Position numbers and translations under genes: made by a program
Shown: positions 1 through 6,035 of the stretch, piece after piece
Position numbering within the stretch: position 1 is the first letter of the stretch
Layout of the letters: every line of letters begins with the position of its first letter
Notes under the pieces: model-generated
Told to the model about the DNA's origin: nothing
Seen by the model: the letters and a program-made list of their open reading frames with translations, nothing else
Database searches by the model: none
Assembly: GCA_021785335.1 (NCBI GenBank)
Contig: JAJYFW010000118.1
Coordinates: forward strand, 1-6,286
DNA from: Pseudomonadota bacterium
GTDB taxonomy: Bacteria > Pseudomonadota > Alphaproteobacteria > Acetobacterales > Acetobacteraceae
Reading direction: 5' to 3'
Length of the DNA: 6,286 bases

Positions 1-161
1 CCAAGGCGCTACCGGACGGCGAGGCGCTCACGGTGACGTCCGCGAACCCGGCGGACGTGCAGAAGATCTGCGCGCTGGGTTTCCTCGGCATCCTGTCGCT
101 GGGCACGCACCAGTTGCATCACCTGGAGATGGCGAAAGGCGAGATGATGCATATGCGCTGA
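1..161 (+). CDS. C-terminal fragment of an unidentified protein with a His/Met-rich tail
   Basis: The frame is open from the left edge (first full codon at position 3) to TGA at 159-161, giving 52 residues that begin KALPDGEALTVTSANPADVQ and end in HQLHHLEMAKGEMMHMR. The start lies outside the window. I do not recognise the family with confidence. The visible part reads as a beta strand (EALTVTSAN), then an amphipathic segment (ADVQKICALGFLGILSLG), then a tail with three His close together (HQLHH) and several Met, which could bind a metal; that is inference from composition only. It faces the minus-strand hydroxylase gene tail to tail with 13 bp between the stop codons. Codon use (G/C at most third positions) matches the neighbours, which supports it being coding. 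Confidence 0.6.
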   Translation, partial: KALPDGEALTVTSANPADVQKICALGFLGILSLGTHQLHHLEMAKGEMMHMR

Positions 162-166
162 GGCCG

Positions 167-184
167 GCGGGCCGTCAGGCCCGC
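167..184. terminator. GC hairpin between convergent genes, candidate bidirectional terminator
   Basis: Positions 167-173 (GCGGGCC) and 178-184 (GGCCCGC) are perfectly complementary, forming a 7-bp all-GC stem with loop GTCA at 174-177. It lies just after the stop of the left plus-strand gene (159-161). The loop contains the TCA that is the minus-strand stop codon of the hydroxylase gene (175-177). There is only a very short T run on the plus side (TT at 185-186) and no U-tract for minus-strand transcripts, so it is not a classical intrinsic terminator. In a GC-rich genome it may act as a pause or 3'-end stabilising structure. Confidence 0.4.
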
Positions 185-1167
185 TTCCCGCCCGGCACGT
201 GCGTCGCCGCCGGCGCGGCTTCCCGCCTGCCGCCGCGCATCTCGTTCCAGAAATGCACCAAGCCGCCCCATTGCTGGGCGAGGTAGCCGCCGCTGGCCAT
301 CGCCTCCGGCGCGGCGTCGTCGCCGGTGGCGGGGTATTCGGCGGCGAAATCCGCGGTGCCGAACAGGATGTCCCAGATGGGGAACACGGCGGCGTAGTTG
401 CAGGAACGCTGGCCGGCCGCGAGCACGCCGTGGTGCATGCGGTGGAAGCGCGGCGAGACCAGGATGCGCTCGCCGATGCGCCCGAACGAGAGCTTCACGT
501 TCGCGTGGCTCAGGCTCTCGACGAAGCGCAAGAACATCAGCAGCAGCGGGAATTGCAGCGGCGGTATGCCGATGGCGAGGCCGACCGCGCCGAACCACAG
601 CCCGGCCACCACGTCGTCGAGCACGTGGTTGCGGTCGTCCGACCAGAAGCTCATCTGCCGCTGCGCGTGGTGCAGCGCGTGCAGCGCGTACCAGCCGCGG
701 AACCGGTGCGAGAGGCGGTGGCGCCAGTAGTCCGAGCAGTCCAGGATCAGCGCGTAGAGGATGAAGGTGAGGACGGGGCGGCCCATCAGCGCCGGCACCA
801 GCGTCTCCAGCATCGGCGGGATGTAGCCGTGCGCGACGAGGAAGCCGTTCACCGCCACCTGTACCTGGTAGAACACCAGGAAGCTCGCGATCGGCAGCAC
901 GCCCACGCGCGCGAGCACGGTGTAGAAGACATCGACCGCGACGGCCCGTTTCGATTCCCAGTGCTCGATCGGCAGCCACGCCTCCAGCGGCCAGCACACG
1001 GCGTAGGTCAGCAGCAGCGCGAACACGCCGTAGACGCAGATCAGCATCCAGTCGAACGACAGGTCCGCCCACTGCATCCAGCCGAAACGGTACAGCATGG
1101 GAATGATCGCGGCCTGGTCGATCCAGCCGGCGATGATGCTGAAGACGCGGTCCAGCGGCGCGAACAT
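175..1167 (-). CDS. Membrane fatty acid hydroxylase / sterol desaturase-family protein
   Basis: A 330-residue integral membrane protein of the fatty acid hydroxylase superfamily, non-haem di-iron enzymes that hydroxylate or desaturate lipids such as sterols, fatty acids, carotenoids and alkylglycerols. The His-box set is visible: HRLSH at about 150-154, HALHH at 163-167, a lone His in SLSHANVK at 221, and HRMHH at 242-246, followed by the family-typical WDILFGT at about 265-271. Hydrophobic spans lie near 41-62, 80-106, 131-148 and 186-217, as expected for a membrane enzyme with its iron site on the cytoplasmic face. The ATG at 1167 is preceded by GAGG with a 5-nt spacer; that site overlaps the stop of the upstream propeller gene, so the two are probably translationally coupled. 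All metal ligands appear present, so it should be active. The substrate cannot be told from sequence; sterol specificity should not be assumed. Confidence 0.9.
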   Translation of the reverse strand: MFAPLDRVFSIIAGWIDQAAIIPMLYRFGWMQWADLSFDWMLICVYGVFALLLTYAVCWPLEAWLPIEHWESKRAVAVDVFYTVLARVGVLPIASFLVFYQVQVAVNGFLVAHGYIPPMLETLVPALMGRPVLTFILYALILDCSDYWRHRLSHRFRGWYALHALHHAQRQMSFWSDDRNHVLDDVVAGLWFGAVGLAIGIPPLQFPLLLMFLRFVESLSHANVKLSFGRIGERILVSPRFHRMHHGVLAAGQRSCNYAAVFPIWDILFGTADFAAEYPATGDDAAPEAMASGGYLAQQWGGLVHFWNEMRGGRREAAPAATHVPGGKRA

Positions 1168-1172
1168 CGGGG

Positions 1173-1177
1173 CCTCA
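1173..1177 (-). promoter_or_regulatory. Ribosome binding site of the hydroxylase gene overlapping the upstream stop codon
   Basis: On the minus strand the sequence is TGAGG, then CCCCG, then ATG. TGA is the stop codon of the propeller gene, and GAGG is a good Shine-Dalgarno match 5 nt before the hydroxylase ATG. This fixes the start at 1167 and implies that ribosomes finishing the propeller can reinitiate on the hydroxylase. Confidence 0.65.
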
Positions 1178-2203
1178 GAGCTGCTCGGCGGTGACGTAGC
1201 CGGTCTGCGCCAGCGTGGTGTTGAGGAAGATGCCGTGCGGCGAGCGGCCGACGTCGATGGTCTCGAGCCGCCCGCTCGCGGGGTCCAGCACGCCGACCTG
1301 CTCGCGGAAGCGCAGCGCCACCCAGAGCTTGCCGTCCGGCGCCATGCCCATGTCGTCCGGCCCCGCGTAGCCGAGGTTGTAGACGCGCCGCACCTTCAGC
1401 GTCGCGGGATCGAGGGCCGCGATGGAGCCGCCGACGCGGTTGGTGACGTAGAGCGTGGCCTTGTCCGGCGTGAGGAAGAGGTTGTGTGGGCCGACACCGG
1501 TCTCCACGCGCCGCACGATGCGCCCGGTCGCGGGGTCCAGCGCCACCACGTCGTGCGTGCCCATGACGCAGCACAGCACCTGGTTGTTGTGCCACAGCAC
1601 GCCGGCCGCGGTGGGGCCGACCTGCGCCGTCCAGCGCGGGCGCCTCGTCACCAGGTCGATGGCGACCACGGTGCCGGATTGCTGCATGGAGTTGAAGCTC
1701 CAGCGCGAGTCCGGCGAGAAGCCGAGATGGCTCGGCATGGAGCCGACGCGAAGGCGCGCGAGCAGGCGCAGATCCGCGCTGTAGATGTCGACGAAGTTGA
1801 GCCGCAGGCAGTTCACCACGAACAGCTTGCCGTCCGGCGAGAAGCCGATCTGGTAGGGGTCCGGGAAGACGCGGTGCGCGAGTTCCGCCCCGGTGCGCGG
1901 GTCGAAGGTGAAGAGCCCGTTGCCGCCGGCGTCGCAGACCAGCAGCCGCGCGTGGTCCGGCGTCAGCGCCCAGTGGCTGGGCTCGCGCAGCGTCGGCGCG
2001 TCGCGCAGCACGCGGCGGGTGGCCATGTCGATGATGCCGACGGTGGCGCCGCCGGAGTTCATGATGAAGGCGAGCGGGGGCGCGGCGGGGGCGGCGGCGC
2101 GCGCCACGCCCGGAGCGTCGGCGAGTGCAGCGGCGCCGAGCGCCAGGCCGGTGCCGGCGAGGAAGCCGCGGCGATCGAGAAGGGGCGCGTTGGGCACGAT
2201 CAT
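1175..2203 (-). CDS. Tat-exported YVTN/YncE-like beta-propeller repeat protein
   Basis: A 342-residue protein with an N-terminal twin-arginine signal: DRRGFLAG at 10-17, a hydrophobic Ala/Leu/Gly stretch to about 29, and a likely signal-peptidase site after VARA (about residue 36). The mature part consists of blade repeats of the 40-45-residue propeller type. Recurrent motifs are TPDHARLLV (81-89), SPDGKLFVVN (122-131), SPDSRWSF (163-170), TPDKATLYVTN (246-256) and APDGKLWVAL (288-297), each paired with a strand of the type VVALDPATGRIV. This matches the YVTN/lactonase-like propeller superfamily, usually periplasmic proteins of uncertain binding role. Export folded by Tat suggests a periplasmic or surface location. 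The ATG at 2203 has GGAG 7 nt upstream (2211-2214). It is the first gene of a probable operon with the hydroxylase 7 bp downstream. No catalytic residues are evident, and ligand and partner are unknown. Confidence 0.85.
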   Translation of the reverse strand: MIVPNAPLLDRRGFLAGTGLALGAAALADAPGVARAAAPAAPPLAFIMNSGGATVGIIDMATRRVLRDAPTLREPSHWALTPDHARLLVCDAGGNGLFTFDPRTGAELAHRVFPDPYQIGFSPDGKLFVVNCLRLNFVDIYSADLRLLARLRVGSMPSHLGFSPDSRWSFNSMQQSGTVVAIDLVTRRPRWTAQVGPTAAGVLWHNNQVLCCVMGTHDVVALDPATGRIVRRVETGVGPHNLFLTPDKATLYVTNRVGGSIAALDPATLKVRRVYNLGYAGPDDMGMAPDGKLWVALRFREQVGVLDPASGRLETIDVGRSPHGIFLNTTLAQTGYVTAEQL

Positions 2204-2271
2204 GCAGCGTCTCCGAGGGCCAACAGGATTTGATTGCCCCGCTCAATACCCGACCGCAAGTGCTTTATGGA

Positions 2272-2282
2272 CAAAACTTTTG
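2272..2282. repeat. Perfect 11-bp dyad in the divergent promoter region, possible operator
   Basis: The sequence CAAAACTTTTG (2272-2282) is its own reverse complement around the central C/G at 2277. It sits in a wider imperfect dyad running from G at 2269 to C at 2285, with two mismatched pairs (2270/2284 and 2271/2283). Its place in the AT-rich centre of a divergent intergenic region suits a regulator site. It could also be a chance feature of AT-rich DNA; no regulator gene is visible nearby. Confidence 0.25.
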
Positions 2283-2392
2283 GTCATCTTTTCGCCGCAA
2301 TGCAGCACGCCGGGCGCGGCCGACGGTTGCGCCCTTGGCGTGATGGGACCACATGCGGCTTACGGCGCGCTGGCAGCGCCGGAAAGGCGGTC

Positions 2393-2396
2393 GAGG
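2393..2396 (+). promoter_or_regulatory. Ribosome binding site that favours the ATPase start at 2404
   Basis: GAGG at 2393-2396 lies 7 nt before the ATG at 2404. The alternative in-frame ATG at 2353 has only GGGA 4 nt upstream (2345-2348), which is too close for a good site. The 17 residues between the two starts are Arg/Gly-rich and unlike a P-type ATPase N-terminus. Confidence 0.5.
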
Positions 2397-2403
2397 CCAG
2401 GCG

Positions 2404-4893
2404 ATGACAGCGGACGAGGCTGATTTCCACTCCCCCGAGGCTGCCGCGAAGGCGGGCGCCGCGACCGGCCCCGCCGAGGCGGAGGCGGCCGGGCTGACCG
2501 AGGCGGAGGCGGCGCGGCTGCTGGCCGAGGTCGGGCCCAACGCACTCGCCGAGAAGCATGTCAGCGCGCTGGCCAGGCTGCTCTCCTATTTCTGGGGGCC
2601 GATCCCCTGGATGATCGAGGCCGCGGCCGTCCTCTCCGCCTCCGTCCGGCACTGGGCGGATTTCGGCATCATCGCGGCGATGCTGGTGCTCAACGCGACC
2701 GTCGGGTTCTGGCAGGAGCACAAGGCGGACAGCGCCATCGCGGCGCTGAGGCAAAGGCTCGCGCTGCGGGCGCGGGTGCTGCGAGAGGGACGCTGGCGCG
2801 ACATCCCGGCGGCGGAACTGGTGCCGGGGGACGCGGTGTTGATACGTCTCGGCAACATCGTGCCGGCGGATGTGCGGCTCGTGGGCGACGGCTATCTCAG
2901 CGTGGACCAGTCCGCGCTCACGGGCGAATCCCTGCCGGTGGACAAGAAGGCGGGCGAGCCCGCTTATTCCGGCTCCGTCGCGAAGCTCGGCGAGATGCGG
3001 GCCGTGGTGACCGCCACGGGCATGAACACCTATTTCGGCAAGACCGCGCGGCTGGTGGAGTCGGCGGGCGCCGTCTCGCATTTCCAGCGGGCGGTGCTGC
3101 GCATCGGCAACTTCCTCATCCTCTGCACGCTGGGGTTGGTGGCGCTCATCCTGCTGGTGGCGCTGTGGCGTGGCGACCCGCTGGTGGAGACGCTGCTGTT
3201 CGCGTTGATCCTCACCGTGGCCGCGATCCCGGTGGCGTTGCCCGCGGTGCTTTCCGTCACCATGGCGGTGGGCGCGGAGCGGCTCGCGCGCCTCAGGGCC
3301 ATCGTCTCGCGGCTGGTGGCGATCGAGGAGCTGGCGGGGCTCGACGTGCTGTGCGCGGACAAGACCGGCACGCTGACCCAGAACCGACTCACGCTGGGCG
3401 AGCCGGTGCTGTTCGCGGCGGCGGACGCGAAGGAACTGCTGCTGGCCGCCGCCCTCGCCTGCCGCCGCGAGGGGGCGGACGCGATCGACCAGGCGATCCT
3501 CGACGGGTTCGGGAGTGCGGACGTGCTCGCCGGCTACGCGCCGCTGGCCTTCACGCCGTTCGACCCCGTCTCCAAGCGCACGGAAGCGGCCTTCCATCAC
3601 GGCGATACAACGTTCCGGGTGAGCAAGGGCGCGCCGCAAGTGATCCTGGCGCTGACCGCGCCGGACGCCGCACTCCTGGCGAAGGCCCAGGCGGCGATCG
3701 ACGCGCTGGCAGCCAAGGGCTACCGCACGCTGGGCGTCGCACGCCAGGATGGGGGAGCGTGGCGCTTCCTCGGCCTGCTGCCGCTGTTCGACCCGCCGCG
3801 CGAGGACGCCGCCGCCACCATCGCGCGCGCCCGCGCCATGGGTGTCTCGATCAAGATGGTGACCGGCGACCACGCGGCCATCGCGCGCGAGATCGCGGGC
3901 ACGCTGGCGCTCGGCAAGAACATCCTGCCGGCGGACCAGGCGTTCGCGAAATCCGGCGAGCCGCTGCACCCCGAGGCGGTGGAGGCGGCGGACGGGTTCG
4001 CGCAGGTCTTCCCCGAGCACAAATACGCCATTGTGAAGGCGTTGCAGGCACGCAACCACATCGTCGGCATGACCGGCGACGGGGTGAACGACGCGCCGGC
4101 GCTGAAGCAGGCGGATGTCGGCATCGCGGTGAGCGGCGCGACGGACGCAGCGCGGGCGGCGGCGGACCTCGTGCTGACCGCGCCTGGGCTTTCGGTCATC
4201 ACCACGGGCATCGAGGAGGCGCGGCGTATCTTCGAGCGCATGACCGGCTACGCGATCTATCGCATCAGCGAGACGGTGCGCGTGCTGCTGTTCATGACGC
4301 TCTCCATCGTCGTCTTCAACTTCTACCCGGTGACGGCGGTGATGATCGTGCTGCTGGCGCTGTTCAACGACTTCCCGATCATGATGATCGCCTACGACAA
4401 CGCGCCGGTGGCCGAGCGCCCGGTGCGCTGGGACATGACGCAGACGCTGACCATTTCCACGCTGCTCGGCGTGCTGGGCGTCGTCGCGTCCTTCCTGCTG
4501 TTCTGGATCGTGCAGGACTGGCTGCAGCTCAGCCGCGCCGAGGTCCAGTCGATGATCTTCCTCAAGCTTCTGGTCGCGGGCCACCTCACCATCTACCTGA
4601 CGCGCAACAAGGGGGCGATCTGGCAGCGCCCGTGGCCGGGCTGGAAGCTCATCGCGGCGACCGAGACGACGCAGCTCATCGGCACGCTGGCCACGGTGTA
4701 CGGCTGGTTCATCACGCCCATCGGCTGGCGCTATGCGCTGCTGGTCTGGGGCTATTCGCTGGCGTGGTTCTTCATCAACAGCGGCTTCAAGATCATGGCC
4801 TATGCGCTGCTCGGCCATCGCGGCCCGGGCCAGGCGGTGCATCTCGCGCGCGTCGAATCCTGGCTCGCGGGCCGCATGACGCATCCGCGCTGA
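2404..4893 (+). CDS. Plasma-membrane H+-ATPase, P-type (type IIIA)
   Basis: An 829-residue P-type ATPase that should export protons across the cytoplasmic membrane through an aspartyl-phosphate cycle. Residue numbers count from the ATG at 2404. Visible features in order: FWGPIPWMIE entering TM1 (about 67); TM2 with N97 in VLNATVGF; the actuator loop with TGES at 173-176; TM4 with IPVALP at 275-280; the phosphorylation motif DKTGTLTQN with D319; the nucleotide-site KGAP at 408-411; DPPRED at 463-468; MVTGD at 486-489; the hinge TGDGVNDAP at 557-565; and TM6 with FNDFPIMMIAYDNA. D656 in TM6 and N97 in TM2 align with the proton-handling Asp and Asn of plant pumps, which favours H+ over Ca2+ or Mg2+. 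About ten membrane spans are expected. The tail after TM10 is about 30 residues, so the plant C-terminal autoinhibitory domain is missing, as in archaeal members. An alternative start at 2353 would add 17 residues. The flavoprotein gene follows after 50 bp. Proton specificity is from alignment by eye. Confidence 0.93.
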   Translation: MTADEADFHSPEAAAKAGAATGPAEAEAAGLTEAEAARLLAEVGPNALAEKHVSALARLLSYFWGPIPWMIEAAAVLSASVRHWADFGIIAAMLVLNATVGFWQEHKADSAIAALRQRLALRARVLREGRWRDIPAAELVPGDAVLIRLGNIVPADVRLVGDGYLSVDQSALTGESLPVDKKAGEPAYSGSVAKLGEMRAVVTATGMNTYFGKTARLVESAGAVSHFQRAVLRIGNFLILCTLGLVALILLVALWRGDPLVETLLFALILTVAAIPVALPAVLSVTMAVGAERLARLRAIVSRLVAIEELAGLDVLCADKTGTLTQNRLTLGEPVLFAAADAKELLLAAALACRREGADAIDQAILDGFGSADVLAGYAPLAFTPFDPVSKRTEAAFHHGDTTFRVSKGAPQVILALTAPDAALLAKAQAAIDALAAKGYRTLGVARQDGGAWRFLGLLPLFDPPREDAAATIARARAMGVSIKMVTGDHAAIAREIAGTLALGKNILPADQAFAKSGEPLHPEAVEAADGFAQVFPEHKYAIVKALQARNHIVGMTGDGVNDAPALKQADVGIAVSGATDAARAAADLVLTAPGLSVITTGIEEARRIFERMTGYAIYRISETVRVLLFMTLSIVVFNFYPVTAVMIVLLALFNDFPIMMIAYDNAPVAERPVRWDMTQTLTISTLLGVLGVVASFLLFWIVQDWLQLSRAEVQSMIFLKLLVAGHLTIYLTRNKGAIWQRPWPGWKLIAATETTQLIGTLATVYGWFITPIGWRYALLVWGYSLAWFFINSGFKIMAYALLGHRGPGQAVHLARVESWLAGRMTHPR
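2473..2520 (+). repeat. 24-bp tandem duplication near the ATPase N-terminus
   Basis: The units 2473-2496 and 2497-2520 match at 21 of 24 bases, and share the 16-base core CCGAGGCGGAGGCGGC at 2474-2489 and 2498-2513. They are in frame and encode AEAEAAGL followed by TEAEAARL. The second unit belongs to the conserved cytoplasmic segment GLTEAEAARLLAEVGPN that precedes TM1. The first looks like a local duplication that lengthened the variable N-terminal arm. The frame is kept. Confidence 0.6.
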
Positions 4894-4943
4894 ACCCTCC
4901 GCCCCTTGCCGGCACGCGCGCTCACGCGCATCAGGCGCGGCGT

Positions 4944-6035
4944 ATGCACGACCTCATCGTCATCGGCGCCGGGCTTTCGGGGCTGGCGGTCGCGCGCGGC
5001 GCGGCGGCCGGCGGGCTTTCGGTGCGCGTGCTGGAGGCGCGGCGGCGCATCGGCGGGCGGGTGCTGAGCCATCGCACGCCGGCGGGCGCCTACGACCTCG
5101 GCCCCGCCTGGATCTGGCCCACCATGCAGCCGCGCGTGGCGGCGCTGGCATGGGCCGCCGGGCTGGCGCTGCGCGAGCAGGCGGAGCAGGGCGGCTTCCT
5201 GTTCCAGGACCCGGCGGGGCGCACGCGGCGCCTGGCGCACGGCTTCCCGCAGGAGCCGCCGTCGATGCGCGTGGTGGGCGGCATCTCCGCGATGGTCGAG
5301 GCGACGGCCGCCGCCGTGCCGGAAGGCACGGTGCTGACGGGCCATGCCGCGACGCGCATCGCGCTGACGGCCGCGGGCGTGGCCGTCACCGCGCAGGCCG
5401 CCGGAAGCGAAACGACCTTCGAGGCCGCGCGCGCGGTGCTGGCGCTGCCGCCGCGCCTCATCACCGGGCTCGGCTTCACGCCCGCCCTGCCCGCGCCGGC
5501 GCGCGCCGCCCTCGCCGCGGTGCCGGGCTGGATGGCGGGCCAGGCCAAGGCGCTCGCGATCTACGAACGCCCGTTCTGGCGCGAGGCCGGGCTTTCCGGC
5601 AGCGCCTTCAGCGACGCCGGCCCGCTCGGCGAGATGCACGACGCGACGCTGCCCGGCGCGGCGGAGGGCGCGCTGTTCGGTTTCCTCGCCTGGCCCCCTG
5701 CCCTGCGCGAGGCGCGGCGCGAGGCCCTGCCGGGGCTGGTCGCGCGCCAGCTTGCGGCGCTGTTCGGGCCGGAGGCGGCGAACCCGCGCGAGCTCGTCAT
5801 CCAGGACTGGTCGCGCGAGGCCTTCACCGCGACGCCGGCGGACCAGGACATTCCGGAGGCGCACCCGGAATACCGCAAGCTGGCACTGCCACCGCCGTGG
5901 CACGGGCGCGTGCTGCTCGCCGGCGCGGAAATGGCGCCGGAGTTCGGCGGCTACCTCGAGGGCGCGCTCGCGGCGGCGGAGGCGGCGCTGGACGCGCTCG
6001 CGCTCACGAGGCCAGGCGGGCCAGCAGCGCGCTGA
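4944..6035 (+). CDS. FAD-dependent amine oxidase-like flavoprotein
   Basis: A 363-residue flavoprotein of the flavin amine oxidase superfamily. The N-terminal Rossmann motif is MHDLIVIGAGLSGLAVA (GAGLSG at 8-13), with E31 positioned to bind the adenosine ribose and the GGRV motif at 37-40. The segment AKALAIYERPFW (201-212) resembles the monoamine oxidase strand carrying the conserved Lys near flavin N5, giving K202. The C-terminal FAD motif is GRVLLAGAEMAPEFGGYLEGAL (321-342), with Y337 at the place of an aromatic-cage Tyr. The protein is shorter than typical members (about 450-520) and contains no Cys, so FAD is probably not covalently bound. No signal peptide is seen, so it should be cytoplasmic. 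The ATG at 4944 is the natural start because it leads straight into the Rossmann strand; the upstream ribosome site (CAGG, 8 nt away) is weak. It probably shares the ATPase transcript. The substrate is unknown; a distant desaturase or other oxidoreductase role is possible. Confidence 0.85.
   Translation: MHDLIVIGAGLSGLAVARGAAAGGLSVRVLEARRRIGGRVLSHRTPAGAYDLGPAWIWPTMQPRVAALAWAAGLALREQAEQGGFLFQDPAGRTRRLAHGFPQEPPSMRVVGGISAMVEATAAAVPEGTVLTGHAATRIALTAAGVAVTAQAAGSETTFEAARAVLALPPRLITGLGFTPALPAPARAALAAVPGWMAGQAKALAIYERPFWREAGLSGSAFSDAGPLGEMHDATLPGAAEGALFGFLAWPPALREARREALPGLVARQLAALFGPEAANPRELVIQDWSREAFTATPADQDIPEAHPEYRKLALPPPWHGRVLLAGAEMAPEFGGYLEGALAAAEAALDALALTRPGGPAAR

Larger units (their letters stand above)
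2204..2403. promoter_or_regulatory. Divergent intergenic region, likely promoters for the propeller operon and the H+-ATPase
   Basis: About 200 bp separate the divergently read propeller and ATPase genes. The stretch at roughly 2221-2300 is clearly more AT-rich than anything else in the window, as expected of a promoter. I found no convincing sigma-70 box pair. On the minus strand TTGTCC (2274-2269) and TATTGA (2248-2243) are 20 nt apart, too far for a good promoter. On the plus strand nothing matches better than about half of the consensus. The region is called from position and base composition, not from recognised boxes. Confidence 0.4.

Noticed and set aside
199..2233. Plus-strand open frames (199-1194 and 1097-2233) across the hydroxylase and propeller genes.
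   Set aside because: Both are Arg/His/Gln/Val-rich shadows of minus-strand genes that carry clear family motifs and ribosome binding sites.
2284..4884. Antisense open frame of 866 codons covering nearly the whole ATPase gene.
   Set aside because: Its product is Arg/His/Gln/Asp-rich and low in hydrophobic residues, with no domain I recognise. Long antisense frames arise when the sense gene uses G/C at third positions. The sense strand has every P-type ATPase motif.
2404..4893. Assignment of the ATPase as a Ca2+, Mg2+ or heavy-metal pump.
   Set aside because: There is no N-terminal metal-binding domain and no CPx motif in TM4 (it has IPVALP). TM6 carries the ND-P-I pattern of type IIIA pumps rather than the residues of Ca2+ pumps, and FWGPIPWMIE is typical of H+-ATPases.
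4916..4929. Hairpin GCGCG-CTCA-CGCGC between the ATPase and the flavoprotein, as a possible terminator.
   Set aside because: Only 5 bp of stem, no following T run, and alternating GC of this kind is common here by chance. It does not justify splitting the two genes into separate transcripts.
3165..4943. Plus-strand frame open through the second half of the ATPase gene and continuing into the flavoprotein frame, suggesting a longer flavoprotein or a fusion.
   Set aside because: The part before 4944 is Arg/Gly/Pro-rich shadow translation of the ATPase. The Rossmann strand begins right at the ATG at 4944, and no sensible upstream in-frame start exists.
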